Shown here piece after piece: positions 31,033-37,891 of a DNA stretch of 37,891 nt; within the stretch, counting starts at the first letter, position 1, and each line of letters starts with the position of its first letter. The position numbers and the translations under genes were made by a program. Source of the stretch: Candidatus Poribacteria bacterium (GTDB lineage: Bacteria > Poribacteria > WGA-4E > WGA-3G); NCBI GenBank assembly GCA_022821725.1, contig JAJEDB010000109.1:1-37891 (forward strand), given 5' to 3'. Under the pieces are notes generated by a model. It was not told the origin of the DNA. It was given only the letters and a program-made list of their open reading frames with translations, and did no database searches.

Positions 31033-32136
31033 ATGAAAATTCGATGTATTAATGCCTATCAAGTTGATCTCCCGCTCTATGAAGGCAGTTACAATTGGTC
31101 TGGTGGGAAATCTGTATCCGTATTTGACAGCACCATCGTCTCAATCGAGACGGACGAAGGCATCACCGGCTACGGTGAGGTGTGTCCACTCGGTCCCTTT
31201 TATCTCCCTGCCTACGCGTCAGGGACCCGCACTGGGATCACCGAACTCGCACCGCACCTTATCGGCGAGGACCCGACACAACTGCTCCCACTCAACCAAC
31301 GCATGGACACCGCTCTCAAGGGACACCCCTACGTGAAATCAGCCATCGACATGGCGTGCTGGGATATTCTCGGTAAGGTTTCAAACCAATCCGTCTGCAC
31401 GCTTCTCGGCGGACGGTATGGAGCAGATTTCATGCTCTATCGCGCGATTTCGCAACAGTCTCCCGACGAGATGGCGGCAAAGGTCGCCACCTATCGTGCG
31501 GAAGGATACCGCAAATTCCAGTTGAAAGTAGGCAGCGATCCAAACACCGATATTGAACGTATCCGAGCGGTCGCCGAATTGATGCAACCCGGAGATGTAC
31601 TCATCGCGGATGCGAATACGGGTTGGCTGATGCACGAAGCCGCCCGTGTCGTCCAAGGTGTGCGCGATGTAGATGTCTATATCGAACAACCCTGTCTCTC
31701 CTACGAAGAATGCCTTGCTATCCGTCAGCGGACAGGTCACCCCTTTGTGCTTGACGAGACGATAGACAGTATTCACGCCCTGTTACGCGGTCATGCCGAT
31801 CGTGGGATGGATGTCGTCAACATTAAGATTAGCAAATTCGGCGGACTGACCAAAGCGAAACTCGCCAGAGACCTATGCGTTGAACTCGGTATTGCAATGA
31901 CAATTGAAGATAGCTGGGGTGGCGACATTACAACCGCCGCCATTGCACATCTCGCGCACAGTACACCGACAGCGTTTCTTTTCACGGCGACAGATTTCAA
32001 CAGTTACGTCACCGTCAGCACGGCGGAAGGCGCACCGCAACGCACTAACGGCAGGATGGCAGCCTCAACACAACCCGGCTTAGGCATCACCCCTGATATG
32101 GATGTGTTAGGCGAAGCGGTGGTTCGCGTGGAATAA
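31033..32136 (+). CDS. Enolase-superfamily (mandelate racemase/muconate lactonizing) enzyme, probable cis-3-hydroxy-L-proline dehydratase
   Basis: The 367-residue product has the capping domain ([17 protein letters not shown]) and the TIM barrel with superfamily residues: K165 in KFQLKVG, metal ligands D193 (IADANTGW), E218 (YIEQPC) and D241/E242 (VLDETID), and K265/K268 in NIKISKFGG. All are present, so it should be active. MLE-type enzymes act on many acids. The choice of cis-3-hydroxyproline dehydratase rests on the general look of the sequence and on the next three genes, which belong to the two families known to reduce its product, delta1-pyrroline-2-carboxylate, to L-proline. Alternatives are a proline-betaine-type epimerase or another sugar-acid dehydratase. 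The start follows copy E directly. Confidence 0.8.
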   Translation: MKIRCINAYQVDLPLYEGSYNWSGGKSVSVFDSTIVSIETDEGITGYGEVCPLGPFYLPAYASGTRTGITELAPHLIGEDPTQLLPLNQRMDTALKGHPYVKSAIDMACWDILGKVSNQSVCTLLGGRYGADFMLYRAISQQSPDEMAAKVATYRAEGYRKFQLKVGSDPNTDIERIRAVAELMQPGDVLIADANTGWLMHEAARVVQGVRDVDVYIEQPCLSYEECLAIRQRTGHPFVLDETIDSIHALLRGHADRGMDVVNIKISKFGGLTKAKLARDLCVELGIAMTIEDSWGGDITTAAIAHLAHSTPTAFLFTATDFNSYVTVSTAEGAPQRTNGRMAASTQPGLGITPDMDVLGEAVVRVE

Positions 32137-32144
32137 ATAATTGT

Positions 32145-33110
32145 ATGAAAATTAGAATTTTATCCGCCGCAGATGTCCGAATAGCCTTGCCGATGTCTAA
32201 AGCAATTGATGCAATACGGCACGCCTACGGTCAACTTTCGGCAGGCAAGGCAAACGCGCCGCCACGACAGCACATCTCCACCCACAAAGGCGTTACCCTC
32301 TTAATGCCTGCCCACCTGCCGGAGCGCAACGAGTTCGGCATTAAAGTCGTCTCGGTCTATGACGACAATCCGAACCTCGACTTGCCCCGTATCACGGCGA
32401 CAGTCTTAGTACTTGACCCAGCGACAGGGCTCCCAAAAGCATTCATGGACGGTAGCAGTCTCACCGCTATCCGAACGGGAGCCGGGGGTGGTGTAGCGGC
32501 AGACCTACTTGCTCGACAGGACGCGAAAACGGTTGGCTTATTCGGAGCAGGTGTCCAAGCGCGGGCGCAATTGCAGGCAGTGATGGCGGTCAGAGACATC
32601 GCGAGTGTCAATCTCATCAGTCGGACAGAAGCCTCCGCGCAACAACTCGCCACTGAGATCGCAGCGTGGACGGACGCCCCGGAAGTCAATCTCGTATCAA
32701 ATCCTGAACAGGTTGTAGAGGACGCTGACATTGTTATCTGTGCGACGACATCGGCAACCCCACTTTTTGACGGCACTGCCCTGCGACCGGGGACACACAT
32801 CACAGCCGTTGGCACGTTTGTGCCAGAAAAACGGGAGGTTGATACAACGACCCTAAGGAGGTCAAACCGAATCGTCGTCGATTCGCGGGAAGCTTGTTTG
32901 GAAGAGGCGGGAGACCTGATTATTCCGAACGCTACAATTGACGCCGAAATCGGTGAAATCGTCAACGGTGATAAACAGGGACGCCAATCAGACGCCGAAA
33001 TCACGTTTTTCAAATCGGTCGGTGTGGCGGTGCAAGATGCAGTCGCAGGAGCCGTGGTCCTCGCAGAAGCCGAAGCCAAAGGATTGGGCACCCTCGTTAA
33101 AATGGGTTAA
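32145..33110 (+). CDS. Ornithine cyclodeaminase/mu-crystallin family reductase, probable delta1-pyrroline-2-carboxylate reductase
   Basis: The 321-residue product has the family's N-terminal domain (KANAPPRQHISTHKGVTLLM, KVVSVYDDNP) and the Rossmann motif GLFGAGVQARAQ (about 130-141), with ICATTSATPLFDG after it. Family members include ornithine cyclodeaminase, alanine dehydrogenase, ketimine reductase and delta1-pyrroline-2-carboxylate reductase (LhpI type). Placed 8 bp after an enolase-superfamily gene that may make delta1-pyrroline-2-carboxylate, reduction of that imine to L-proline is the most coherent role. The start at 32145 has no clear ribosome-binding site and may be translationally coupled. 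Confidence 0.82.
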   Translation: MKIRILSAADVRIALPMSKAIDAIRHAYGQLSAGKANAPPRQHISTHKGVTLLMPAHLPERNEFGIKVVSVYDDNPNLDLPRITATVLVLDPATGLPKAFMDGSSLTAIRTGAGGGVAADLLARQDAKTVGLFGAGVQARAQLQAVMAVRDIASVNLISRTEASAQQLATEIAAWTDAPEVNLVSNPEQVVEDADIVICATTSATPLFDGTALRPGTHITAVGTFVPEKREVDTTTLRRSNRIVVDSREACLEEAGDLIIPNATIDAEIGEIVNGDKQGRQSDAEITFFKSVGVAVQDAVAGAVVLAEAEAKGLGTLVKMG

Positions 33111-33115
33111 AAGAA

Positions 33116-33143
33116 TTGACAAAAAAAGCAGATCCCATAAAAT
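33116..33143 (+). promoter_or_regulatory. Sigma-70-type promoter upstream of the Ldh2 pair
   Basis: TTGACA (33116-33121), 16 bases, TAAAAT (33138-33143), starting six bases after the preceding stop. Transcription from here would place leader repeat copy C (33195-33280) in a 5' leader of about 130 nt. Confidence 0.55.
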
Positions 33144-33194
33144 AGGATGCATGTTTTTTGCGACTTTCATCTCACTCCGTTGAAACAAAAACCA

Positions 33195-33280
33195 AGCCTG
33201 CAACAACGGCGCAGGCGACCCTTGAGAAAAGAACGTCAACGCCCAATTCATGTTGTTTAACCGCAAGGAAAATTAAAAAT
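33195..33280 (+). repeat. Leader repeat copy C (short form)
   Basis: AGCCTGCAACAACGGCGCAG opens the hairpin GCCTGC (33196-33201) / GCAGGC (33211-33216) with loop AACAACGGC. About 40 variable bases follow, then GTTGTTTAACCGCAAGGAAA and ATTAAAAAT directly before ATG. AAGGA in the tail is well placed to be the ribosome-binding site. The GTTGTT before it is complementary to AACAAC in the hairpin loop. Confidence 0.8.
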
Positions 33281-34360
33281 ATGGAAAAAACGCATCTACT
33301 TCAGGCACCACACCTGCATGCAATCGCACGCAACATCTTCGTCGCCGCCGGTGCATCGCGACACATTGCCGAGGATGTCTCCGAAATCCTTGTCAACGCC
33401 AACCTCGCGGGGCACGACTCACACGGCGTGCTACGCGTTCCGGCGTATCTACGTGGCATTGATGCCGGACAATTGGACCCCACTGCGGAACCCGAAGTCC
33501 TCGCAGAGACGCCGAATACCTTACGTGTTGATGGACAACGCACCTTCGGACACTACGTCTCACGCTGGTCAATTAGCAAAGCGATAGAGAAGGCAAAAAC
33601 CGCTGTCTCCTGCTCTGTCAGCATCAGCAACACCGGGCATATCGGACGCTTGGGTGAGTACGCGGAAGCGGCGGCAAAAGCCGGATGCATCGGACTCATC
33701 AGCGTTGGCTCAGGCGGTAAAGGCGGAGGCCCGACAGTCCCTTACGGCGGTGCAGAAGGCACTTTCAGCACAAATCCTATCGCTTTAGGAGTGCCAACCG
33801 GCGATGACGGTCCCTTCATCGTTGACTACGCAACAAGCGTGATTGCCGAGGGAAAGATACAGGTCGCCCGGAGCAAAGGCATCGACTTACCGGAGGGGTG
33901 TATTCTCGATAAAAACGGGATGCCGAGTGTCAAACCTGCTGACTTCTACGATGGTGGCGCACTTCTGGCATTCGGAAAACACAAAGGCTACGCCCTCGCG
34001 ATGTTCACCTGCCTCCTCGGGGGATTGGCGGGGACTTATGACACAGAAAGCGGCAGGATGGGCGGCATTTTCATGCAAGCTATAGATGTCAACGCCTTCA
34101 CACCGGTTGCGGAATATCAGAACGGCGTGCGCGCCTTCTTAGATGGCATTAAGGCTACACCGCCAGCACAAGGCTTCGATGAAGTACTCGTCCCGGGTGA
34201 TTTTGAACACAGATTCCGCACCCAGCGGTTAGTAGAAGGGGTTGAAATACCCGATACCATCTACAACCAACTTCAAGAGTGTGCAGACAAACTCGGCGTT
34301 TCCATCGGCGAGGACACAATTGAAGATGATGACAGGGCACACTACGGTCCGATCTCGTAA
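33281..34360 (+). CDS. Ldh2-family oxidoreductase, first of a tandem pair
   Basis: The start chosen is ATG at 33281; an in-frame ORF extends to 33158, but that part is only the translated leader repeat. The 359-residue product has the Ldh2 blocks NANLAGHDSHGVLRVPAYLR with the catalytic His, ISNTGHIGRLGEYAEAAAKA, SVGSGGKGGGPTVPYGG, FSTNPIALGVPTGDD, FGKHKGYALAMFTCLLGGLA and GFDEVLVPGDFEHRFRTQR. Ldh2 enzymes include delta1-pyrroline-2-carboxylate/delta1-piperideine-2-carboxylate reductases, sulfolactate and malate dehydrogenases. By context with the two genes before it, an imino-acid reductase is plausible. It is roughly 60% identical by eye to the next gene. Confidence 0.9.
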   Translation: MEKTHLLQAPHLHAIARNIFVAAGASRHIAEDVSEILVNANLAGHDSHGVLRVPAYLRGIDAGQLDPTAEPEVLAETPNTLRVDGQRTFGHYVSRWSISKAIEKAKTAVSCSVSISNTGHIGRLGEYAEAAAKAGCIGLISVGSGGKGGGPTVPYGGAEGTFSTNPIALGVPTGDDGPFIVDYATSVIAEGKIQVARSKGIDLPEGCILDKNGMPSVKPADFYDGGALLAFGKHKGYALAMFTCLLGGLAGTYDTESGRMGGIFMQAIDVNAFTPVAEYQNGVRAFLDGIKATPPAQGFDEVLVPGDFEHRFRTQRLVEGVEIPDTIYNQLQECADKLGVSIGEDTIEDDDRAHYGPIS

Positions 34361-34375
34361 ATTTGCCCAGTACCG

Positions 34376-34397
34376 AACCGCAAGGAAAATTTAAAAA
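34376..34397 (+). repeat. Leader-repeat tail supplying the ribosome-binding site of the second Ldh2 gene
   Basis: AACCGCAAGGAAAATTTAAA ending at the ATG. Same tail as in copy C; the hairpin part is missing in this 37-bp gap. Confidence 0.55.
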
Positions 34398-35435
34398 ATG
34401 AAGAGGCACATATTTGAAGCCGCACATCTTCAGGCATTCACAAGCGACCTATTTGTAGCGGCAGGCACACCACAGCACATCGCCGATAACGTTGCCGAGA
34501 TTATCATAAAAGCGAACCTCGCTGGACACGATTCACACGGCGTGCTTCGGATTCCCTCCTATCTCGACGGAATTGAGGGCGGCGGGATCCGTCCCGATGC
34601 TGAGCCAGATGTGTTACAGGAAACCGATAACACACTCCATATTGATGGTGGGAACGGCTTCGGGCACTATACCGCCCGTTCTGCGATCCGACGCGCAATC
34701 GAAAAAGCGAAAATCGGTCGGACCTGTTTTGCGACGCTCACCCGGACGGGACATATCGGTAGAGTCGGGGAATACGCCCAAGAAGCCGCTGAAGCGGGAT
34801 ATATTGGCATCGTCACCGTCGGCGGCGGTTCAAAAGGTGGCGGACGCATTCTCCCTTTCGGTGGCGCGGTTGGCGCGCTCGGCACGAACCCGATCGCCAT
34901 CGGGGTCCCTACCGGTGATGATGTCCCCTTCCTGATCGACTTCGCAACCAGCATGATCGCAAACGGTAAAACCTACGTTGCTGACAGCGAAAACCGGGAT
35001 CTCCCGGAAGGATGTGTCGTCGATAAAGACGGAAATCCTACCGTCAAAACCGCTGCGTATAACGATGGCGGGCACCTCCTCGCTTTTGGGAGGCATAAAG
35101 GGTATGCCCTTTCTCTTTTTGTGGCACTGCTCGGCGGATTGGGAGGCGTGTTCAATACTGAAGCCGGACAGATGGGGGGTCTTTACATGCAGGTGATTGA
35201 TGTTAACGCGTTTACACCGCTTGAAGAATACCAAAAAGGGGTGCGTGCGTTTTTAGACACAATCAAGGCGACGCCGCCTGCATCCGGTTTCGACGAGGTA
35301 TTCGCCCCGGGGGACTTTGAAGCGAATACCCGGGCACACCGCCTCGCAAACGGGATTGATATACCCGATACCATCTATCAGCAACTCTGCGAATGCGCCG
35401 AAAAATGGAATGTTCCCATGGCACAAACCCTGTGA
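34398..35435 (+). CDS. Ldh2-family oxidoreductase, second of a tandem pair
   Basis: The 345-residue product is a close paralog of the preceding gene, with the same blocks: IKANLAGHDSHGVLRIPSYL, TRTGHIGRVGEYAQEAAEAG, VGGGSKGGGRILPFGG, LGTNPIAIGVPTGDD, FGRHKGYALSLFVALLGGLG and GFDEVFAPGDFEANTRAHR. The catalytic DSHG His is kept, so it should be active. Differences are concentrated at the C terminus, where the first paralog has an extra acidic tail (EDTIEDDDRAHYG). A tandem duplication with retained catalytic residues suggests related but distinct substrates. The ribosome-binding site comes from a leader-repeat tail. Confidence 0.9.
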   Translation: MKRHIFEAAHLQAFTSDLFVAAGTPQHIADNVAEIIIKANLAGHDSHGVLRIPSYLDGIEGGGIRPDAEPDVLQETDNTLHIDGGNGFGHYTARSAIRRAIEKAKIGRTCFATLTRTGHIGRVGEYAQEAAEAGYIGIVTVGGGSKGGGRILPFGGAVGALGTNPIAIGVPTGDDVPFLIDFATSMIANGKTYVADSENRDLPEGCVVDKDGNPTVKTAAYNDGGHLLAFGRHKGYALSLFVALLGGLGGVFNTEAGQMGGLYMQVIDVNAFTPLEEYQKGVRAFLDTIKATPPASGFDEVFAPGDFEANTRAHRLANGIDIPDTIYQQLCECAEKWNVPMAQTL

Positions 35436-35443
35436 TTTAGCGC

Positions 35444-35459
35444 GTAGGTTGGGTTAAGC
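35444..35459 (+). repeat. GTAGGTTGGG repeat half
   Basis: GTAGGTTGGGTTAAGC matches the end of the 231-bp element at 19888. It lies nine bases after the second Ldh2 stop; no inverted partner is seen in the gap. Confidence 0.5.
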
Positions 35460-35509
35460 AGACCCGAAAACTGGTAAAGTGCCTGCTATTTCAAACAAGG
35501 AAGCTTTGA

Positions 35510-37759
35510 ATGCGATTCACATCTCTGTTTTTGGTGATAGTTGTGTTCCTAACGCTGGCATTCACTGCTGTCGCCCAAGAACACACCATATTTAGGCACG
35601 GTGGTAGCATTCAAACGGTGGCATATTCTCCCGGAAATCCTTCGCTGTTTGCGAGTGCGGGGACCAATGGCGAAATAAAATTGTGGGATTTGCAAAACGA
35701 TAGGGTCACAACGTTCAGCGGGCATGCGAATCCGGTCAATGCACTGACATTTTCCCCGAATGGACGGTGGCTTGTCAGTGGCAGCGATGACTATACATGC
35801 AAAGTGTGGGATGTTTCGCAGCGGATAGAAATCAGGAGTCTTCAACACATCAGCGACTGGACACGCTCACAAATCAAAGCTGTGGCGTTTTCACCGGATG
35901 GGCGACACCTCGCCACAGCAGGTGTACATGTCAAACTTTGGGACACTCTCGGTTGGTCTGAGATCACCACACTCCGGCACGACGAGTGGCTCTGGGCGGT
36001 TGCTTTTTCCAGCGATGGCACGCTACTCGCCACGGGAGATAACAGGGGACAGATTAACGTCTGGGACCTTCAAAACCAACATGCTGTTACGCAACTCCAT
36101 GTTGGTTCCAATTCCGTCTATACCGTCCAGTTTTCCCCAAACGACCAAATCCTTGCTGGGGCAGGATACGAAGGGAAAGTCAAATTATGGACAGTACCGA
36201 ATTGGAAATCGTACGGCACCCTGACATCTAATAGCACAATCTCCGATATTAGTTTTTCACCTGACAACAGCATGCTCACGGGCACCGGATATGAATCTGT
36301 GAACCTCTGGAAGGTTGACAGTGGTGAGAAAAGTGCGACGCTCACAGGACACAGAGGATGGGTGAAAGCCGTCGTTTTTTCCCCAGATGGAAGGACTGTT
36401 ATGAGTGGGGGTGAGGACGATACGCTCCGACTCTGGGATGTCACGCCCTACCGCTCCATAACTCCAGATATGGTGCGGATTCTCTATTTCCTTCCGCGCG
36501 ACCGCAGCCTCCAACCCGGCATCTGGACAAAGTTAAACACACTCCTTGGGAATGTCCAACGCTTTTATGCAAATCAGATGGAAATTAACGGATTTGGTCG
36601 GAAAACCTTCACGTTTGAAACCGATGAAGGTGGGGAAATGCTTGTCTATCGCATTGATGGACAGTTCAGGGACCGGTATTACCACACAAACACTGCGTAC
36701 AAAATCCACACGGAAATATCTTCTCAGTTCGACATGGGCAGGCATGTGTATCTTATCGTTGCGGACATCAGTAGTCAATCCATTGGAGGGAAGAATAAAT
36801 GCGGGATCGGCGGTGGGGACTGGTATAAAAACGAAAACTTGATAAGAGGGAAAGGCGGATATGCTGTCATTCCTGCATCCGGTCCGTGTTTTGATGGCGC
36901 GTATGGTGTCGTTGTGGCAGCACATGAACTCGGACACGCTTTCGGCTTAGAGCACGACTTTCGCAACGATGCTTATGTCATGTCCTATGGTGTCGCACCC
37001 GATCGATTGTCTAAATGTGCCGCCAGCTGGTTGGACACACATCGCTTTTTCAACACCGACCAAACCGCCTTCAATGAACCGACATCGATTCAGATGCTGA
37101 CCCCCTCGGCTTACCTTCGAAACGCGAGAAACTTCACGCTCCAATTTGAGGTAAGCGATGCAGATGGTATCCATCAGGCACAGTTACTGGTACCGGTGAC
37201 CCCGCTGGACCCAGCCCCCGGTGTCAAGTTACACAGTTGTAAAGACTTACACACCCACAGGAGTACCCTCGAATTCAGGGTGCCGACCTTAACGGCACGC
37301 CAAATCAACAACGTTGTCCTCCAGGTGATCGATGTGTATGGAAATATTACACGTCAGGACTACACACTCAAGGCAAATGCGGCTCTACTTCCTCAAAACC
37401 ACGTAGATGCCAACAGAGATGGAATTGCCGCGCCTGAACAACTTCTCGCAACCTTAGCGATTCCAACAGAAACCCGTATCTTTGCAAACTACCCGAACCC
37501 GTTTAACCCGGAGACGTGGATACCCTATCAGTTATCTGATCCTGCGGAAGTGACGTTGGACATCTCCTCTGTGGATGGGACCCTGGTGCGGACGTTAGCG
37601 TTGGGACACCAAGCTGCGGGAACGTATCACAGCAAAAGCCGTGCGGCGTATTGGGATGGCAGAAATGAACACGGAGAACGCGTGGCGAGCGGTGTCTATT
37701 TCTATACACTGTCGGCAGGGGATTTTACAGCGACACGGAAAATGTTCATCAGGAAATAG
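35510..37759 (+). CDS. Secreted WD40 propeller-metzincin protease fusion with sorting-type C-terminal tail
   Basis: The 749-residue product has a signal peptide (MRFTSLFLVIVVFLTLAFTA) and seven WD40 units (about 28-320), recognised by IKLWDL, CKVWDV, VKLWDT, INVWDL, VKLWTV, VNLWKV and LRLWDV: a complete propeller. A protease domain (about 325-525) follows, with HELGHAFGLEH (H472, E473, H476, H482) and the Met-turn VMSYG (M491), which are the metzincin zinc site and turn. A beta-sandwich linker (about 535-640) leads to the tail NYPNPFNPETWIPYQL...DGRNEHGERVASGVYFY, a FlgD/type-A-sorting-like domain characteristic of this lineage. It is probably exported and may digest host or environmental protein. 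Start ATG at 35510 after AAGGAAG. Confidence 0.9.
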   Translation: MRFTSLFLVIVVFLTLAFTAVAQEHTIFRHGGSIQTVAYSPGNPSLFASAGTNGEIKLWDLQNDRVTTFSGHANPVNALTFSPNGRWLVSGSDDYTCKVWDVSQRIEIRSLQHISDWTRSQIKAVAFSPDGRHLATAGVHVKLWDTLGWSEITTLRHDEWLWAVAFSSDGTLLATGDNRGQINVWDLQNQHAVTQLHVGSNSVYTVQFSPNDQILAGAGYEGKVKLWTVPNWKSYGTLTSNSTISDISFSPDNSMLTGTGYESVNLWKVDSGEKSATLTGHRGWVKAVVFSPDGRTVMSGGEDDTLRLWDVTPYRSITPDMVRILYFLPRDRSLQPGIWTKLNTLLGNVQRFYANQMEINGFGRKTFTFETDEGGEMLVYRIDGQFRDRYYHTNTAYKIHTEISSQFDMGRHVYLIVADISSQSIGGKNKCGIGGGDWYKNENLIRGKGGYAVIPASGPCFDGAYGVVVAAHELGHAFGLEHDFRNDAYVMSYGVAPDRLSKCAASWLDTHRFFNTDQTAFNEPTSIQMLTPSAYLRNARNFTLQFEVSDADGIHQAQLLVPVTPLDPAPGVKLHSCKDLHTHRSTLEFRVPTLTARQINNVVLQVIDVYGNITRQDYTLKANAALLPQNHVDANRDGIAAPEQLLATLAIPTETRIFANYPNPFNPETWIPYQLSDPAEVTLDISSVDGTLVRTLALGHQAAGTYHSKSRAAYWDGRNEHGERVASGVYFYTLSAGDFTATRKMFIRK

Positions 37760-37779
37760 TATCATATGACCATAGGAGT

Positions 37780-37811
37780 GCTGGGATGCTGATGTTTATT
37801 AGCTTCCCAGC
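37780..37811 (+). terminator. Imperfect hairpin downstream of the WD40-protease gene
   Basis: GCTGGGATGCTGAT and ATTAGCTTCCCAGC pair at 12 of 14 positions around GTTT, 21 bases after the stop. There is no U tract, so this is a weak terminator candidate. Confidence 0.4.
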
Positions 37812-37831
37812 TATCCCTAATGAGTGTAATG

Positions 37832-37849
37832 ATGTGCTTGAAAGCACAT
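37832..37849 (+). terminator. Short perfect hairpin near window end
   Basis: ATGTGCT-TGAA-AGCACAT followed by TTGCTTG. A 7-bp perfect stem with a four-base loop; possible terminator. The remaining bases to 37891 show nothing I recognise. Confidence 0.4.
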
Positions 37850-37891
37850 TTGCTTGAAGTATAACACTACTGGCAAGGGGTGTCAACCCTA

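Noticed and set aside
33158..33280. 41-residue N-terminal extension of the first Ldh2 gene
   Set aside because: It is the translated leader repeat; family N termini and the AAGGA site fit ATG 33281.

Overview
The window most probably comes from a Candidatus Poribacteria-like bacterium (uncultured, Gram-negative envelope, often sponge- or seawater-associated). The best evidence is the C-terminal tail of the last gene, with the NYPNPFNPETWIPYQL motif and a following 'DGRNEHGERVASGVYFY'-type domain. Supporting signs are two phytanoyl-CoA dioxygenase-like proteins, three Ldh2-family dehydrogenases, many lipoproteins, a TonB-dependent receptor, TTG/GTG starts and dense GTAG-footed palindromic repeats. 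This assignment is by pattern recognition; no 16S rRNA or marker tree is available here.

Layout. Positions 1-209 hold the 3' end of an IS630-type transposase, its probable terminal repeat and a REP-like hairpin. From 210 to 7384 (minus strand) lies a housekeeping block: phoH, ybeY, a CNNM/CBS CorC-like protein, tRNA-Pro, recO and a TonB-dependent receptor. From 7594 to 14044 (minus strand) come an adenine methyltransferase-like protein, a small lipoprotein, an NAD-dependent epimerase, a PhyH dioxygenase, an Ldh2 dehydrogenase and three tandem paralogous lipoproteins. From 14495 to 17313 (plus) are a secreted lectin-fold protein, a second PhyH dioxygenase and an ADP/ATP-translocase-like transporter. 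From 17387 to 19816 (minus) are a 2-oxoacid dehydrogenase E1 beta subunit and a class III aminotransferase. The 0.75-kb gap that follows is full of inverted-repeat elements. The plus strand then carries an AT-rich lipoprotein, argJ, a retropepsin-like protease, tRNA-Gly/Cys/Val, thrS, LpoB with its partner TPR lipoprotein, a cysteine desulfurase, a DUF4159 protein behind a consensus sigma-54 promoter, and a four-gene cluster (enolase-superfamily enzyme, ornithine cyclodeaminase family, two Ldh2 paralogs). It ends with a seven-bladed WD40 propeller fused to a metzincin protease and a sorting-type tail.

How the genes fit together. The 31.0-35.4 kb cluster matches the known logic of 3-hydroxyproline catabolism: an enolase-superfamily dehydratase makes delta1-pyrroline-2-carboxylate, and reductases of the ornithine cyclodeaminase or Ldh2 family make L-proline. 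phoH-ybeY-corC and recO are a classic translation/RNA/DNA-maintenance neighbourhood. LpoB and its partner belong to outer-membrane control of peptidoglycan synthesis.

Most unusual signal. A dispersed ~88-bp element occurs five times (two copies enlarged by a nested hairpin). Each copy sits upstream of a gene with its AT-rich end towards the start. It has a GC-rich stem whose two arms co-vary between copies around a constant AACAACGGC loop, and in three copies it ends in CCGCAAGG(T/A)AAA-TTAAAAA next to the start codon. Promoter-like sequences upstream of two copies place them in 5' leaders. This may be an undescribed mobile leader/RNA element and is the main lead of the window.
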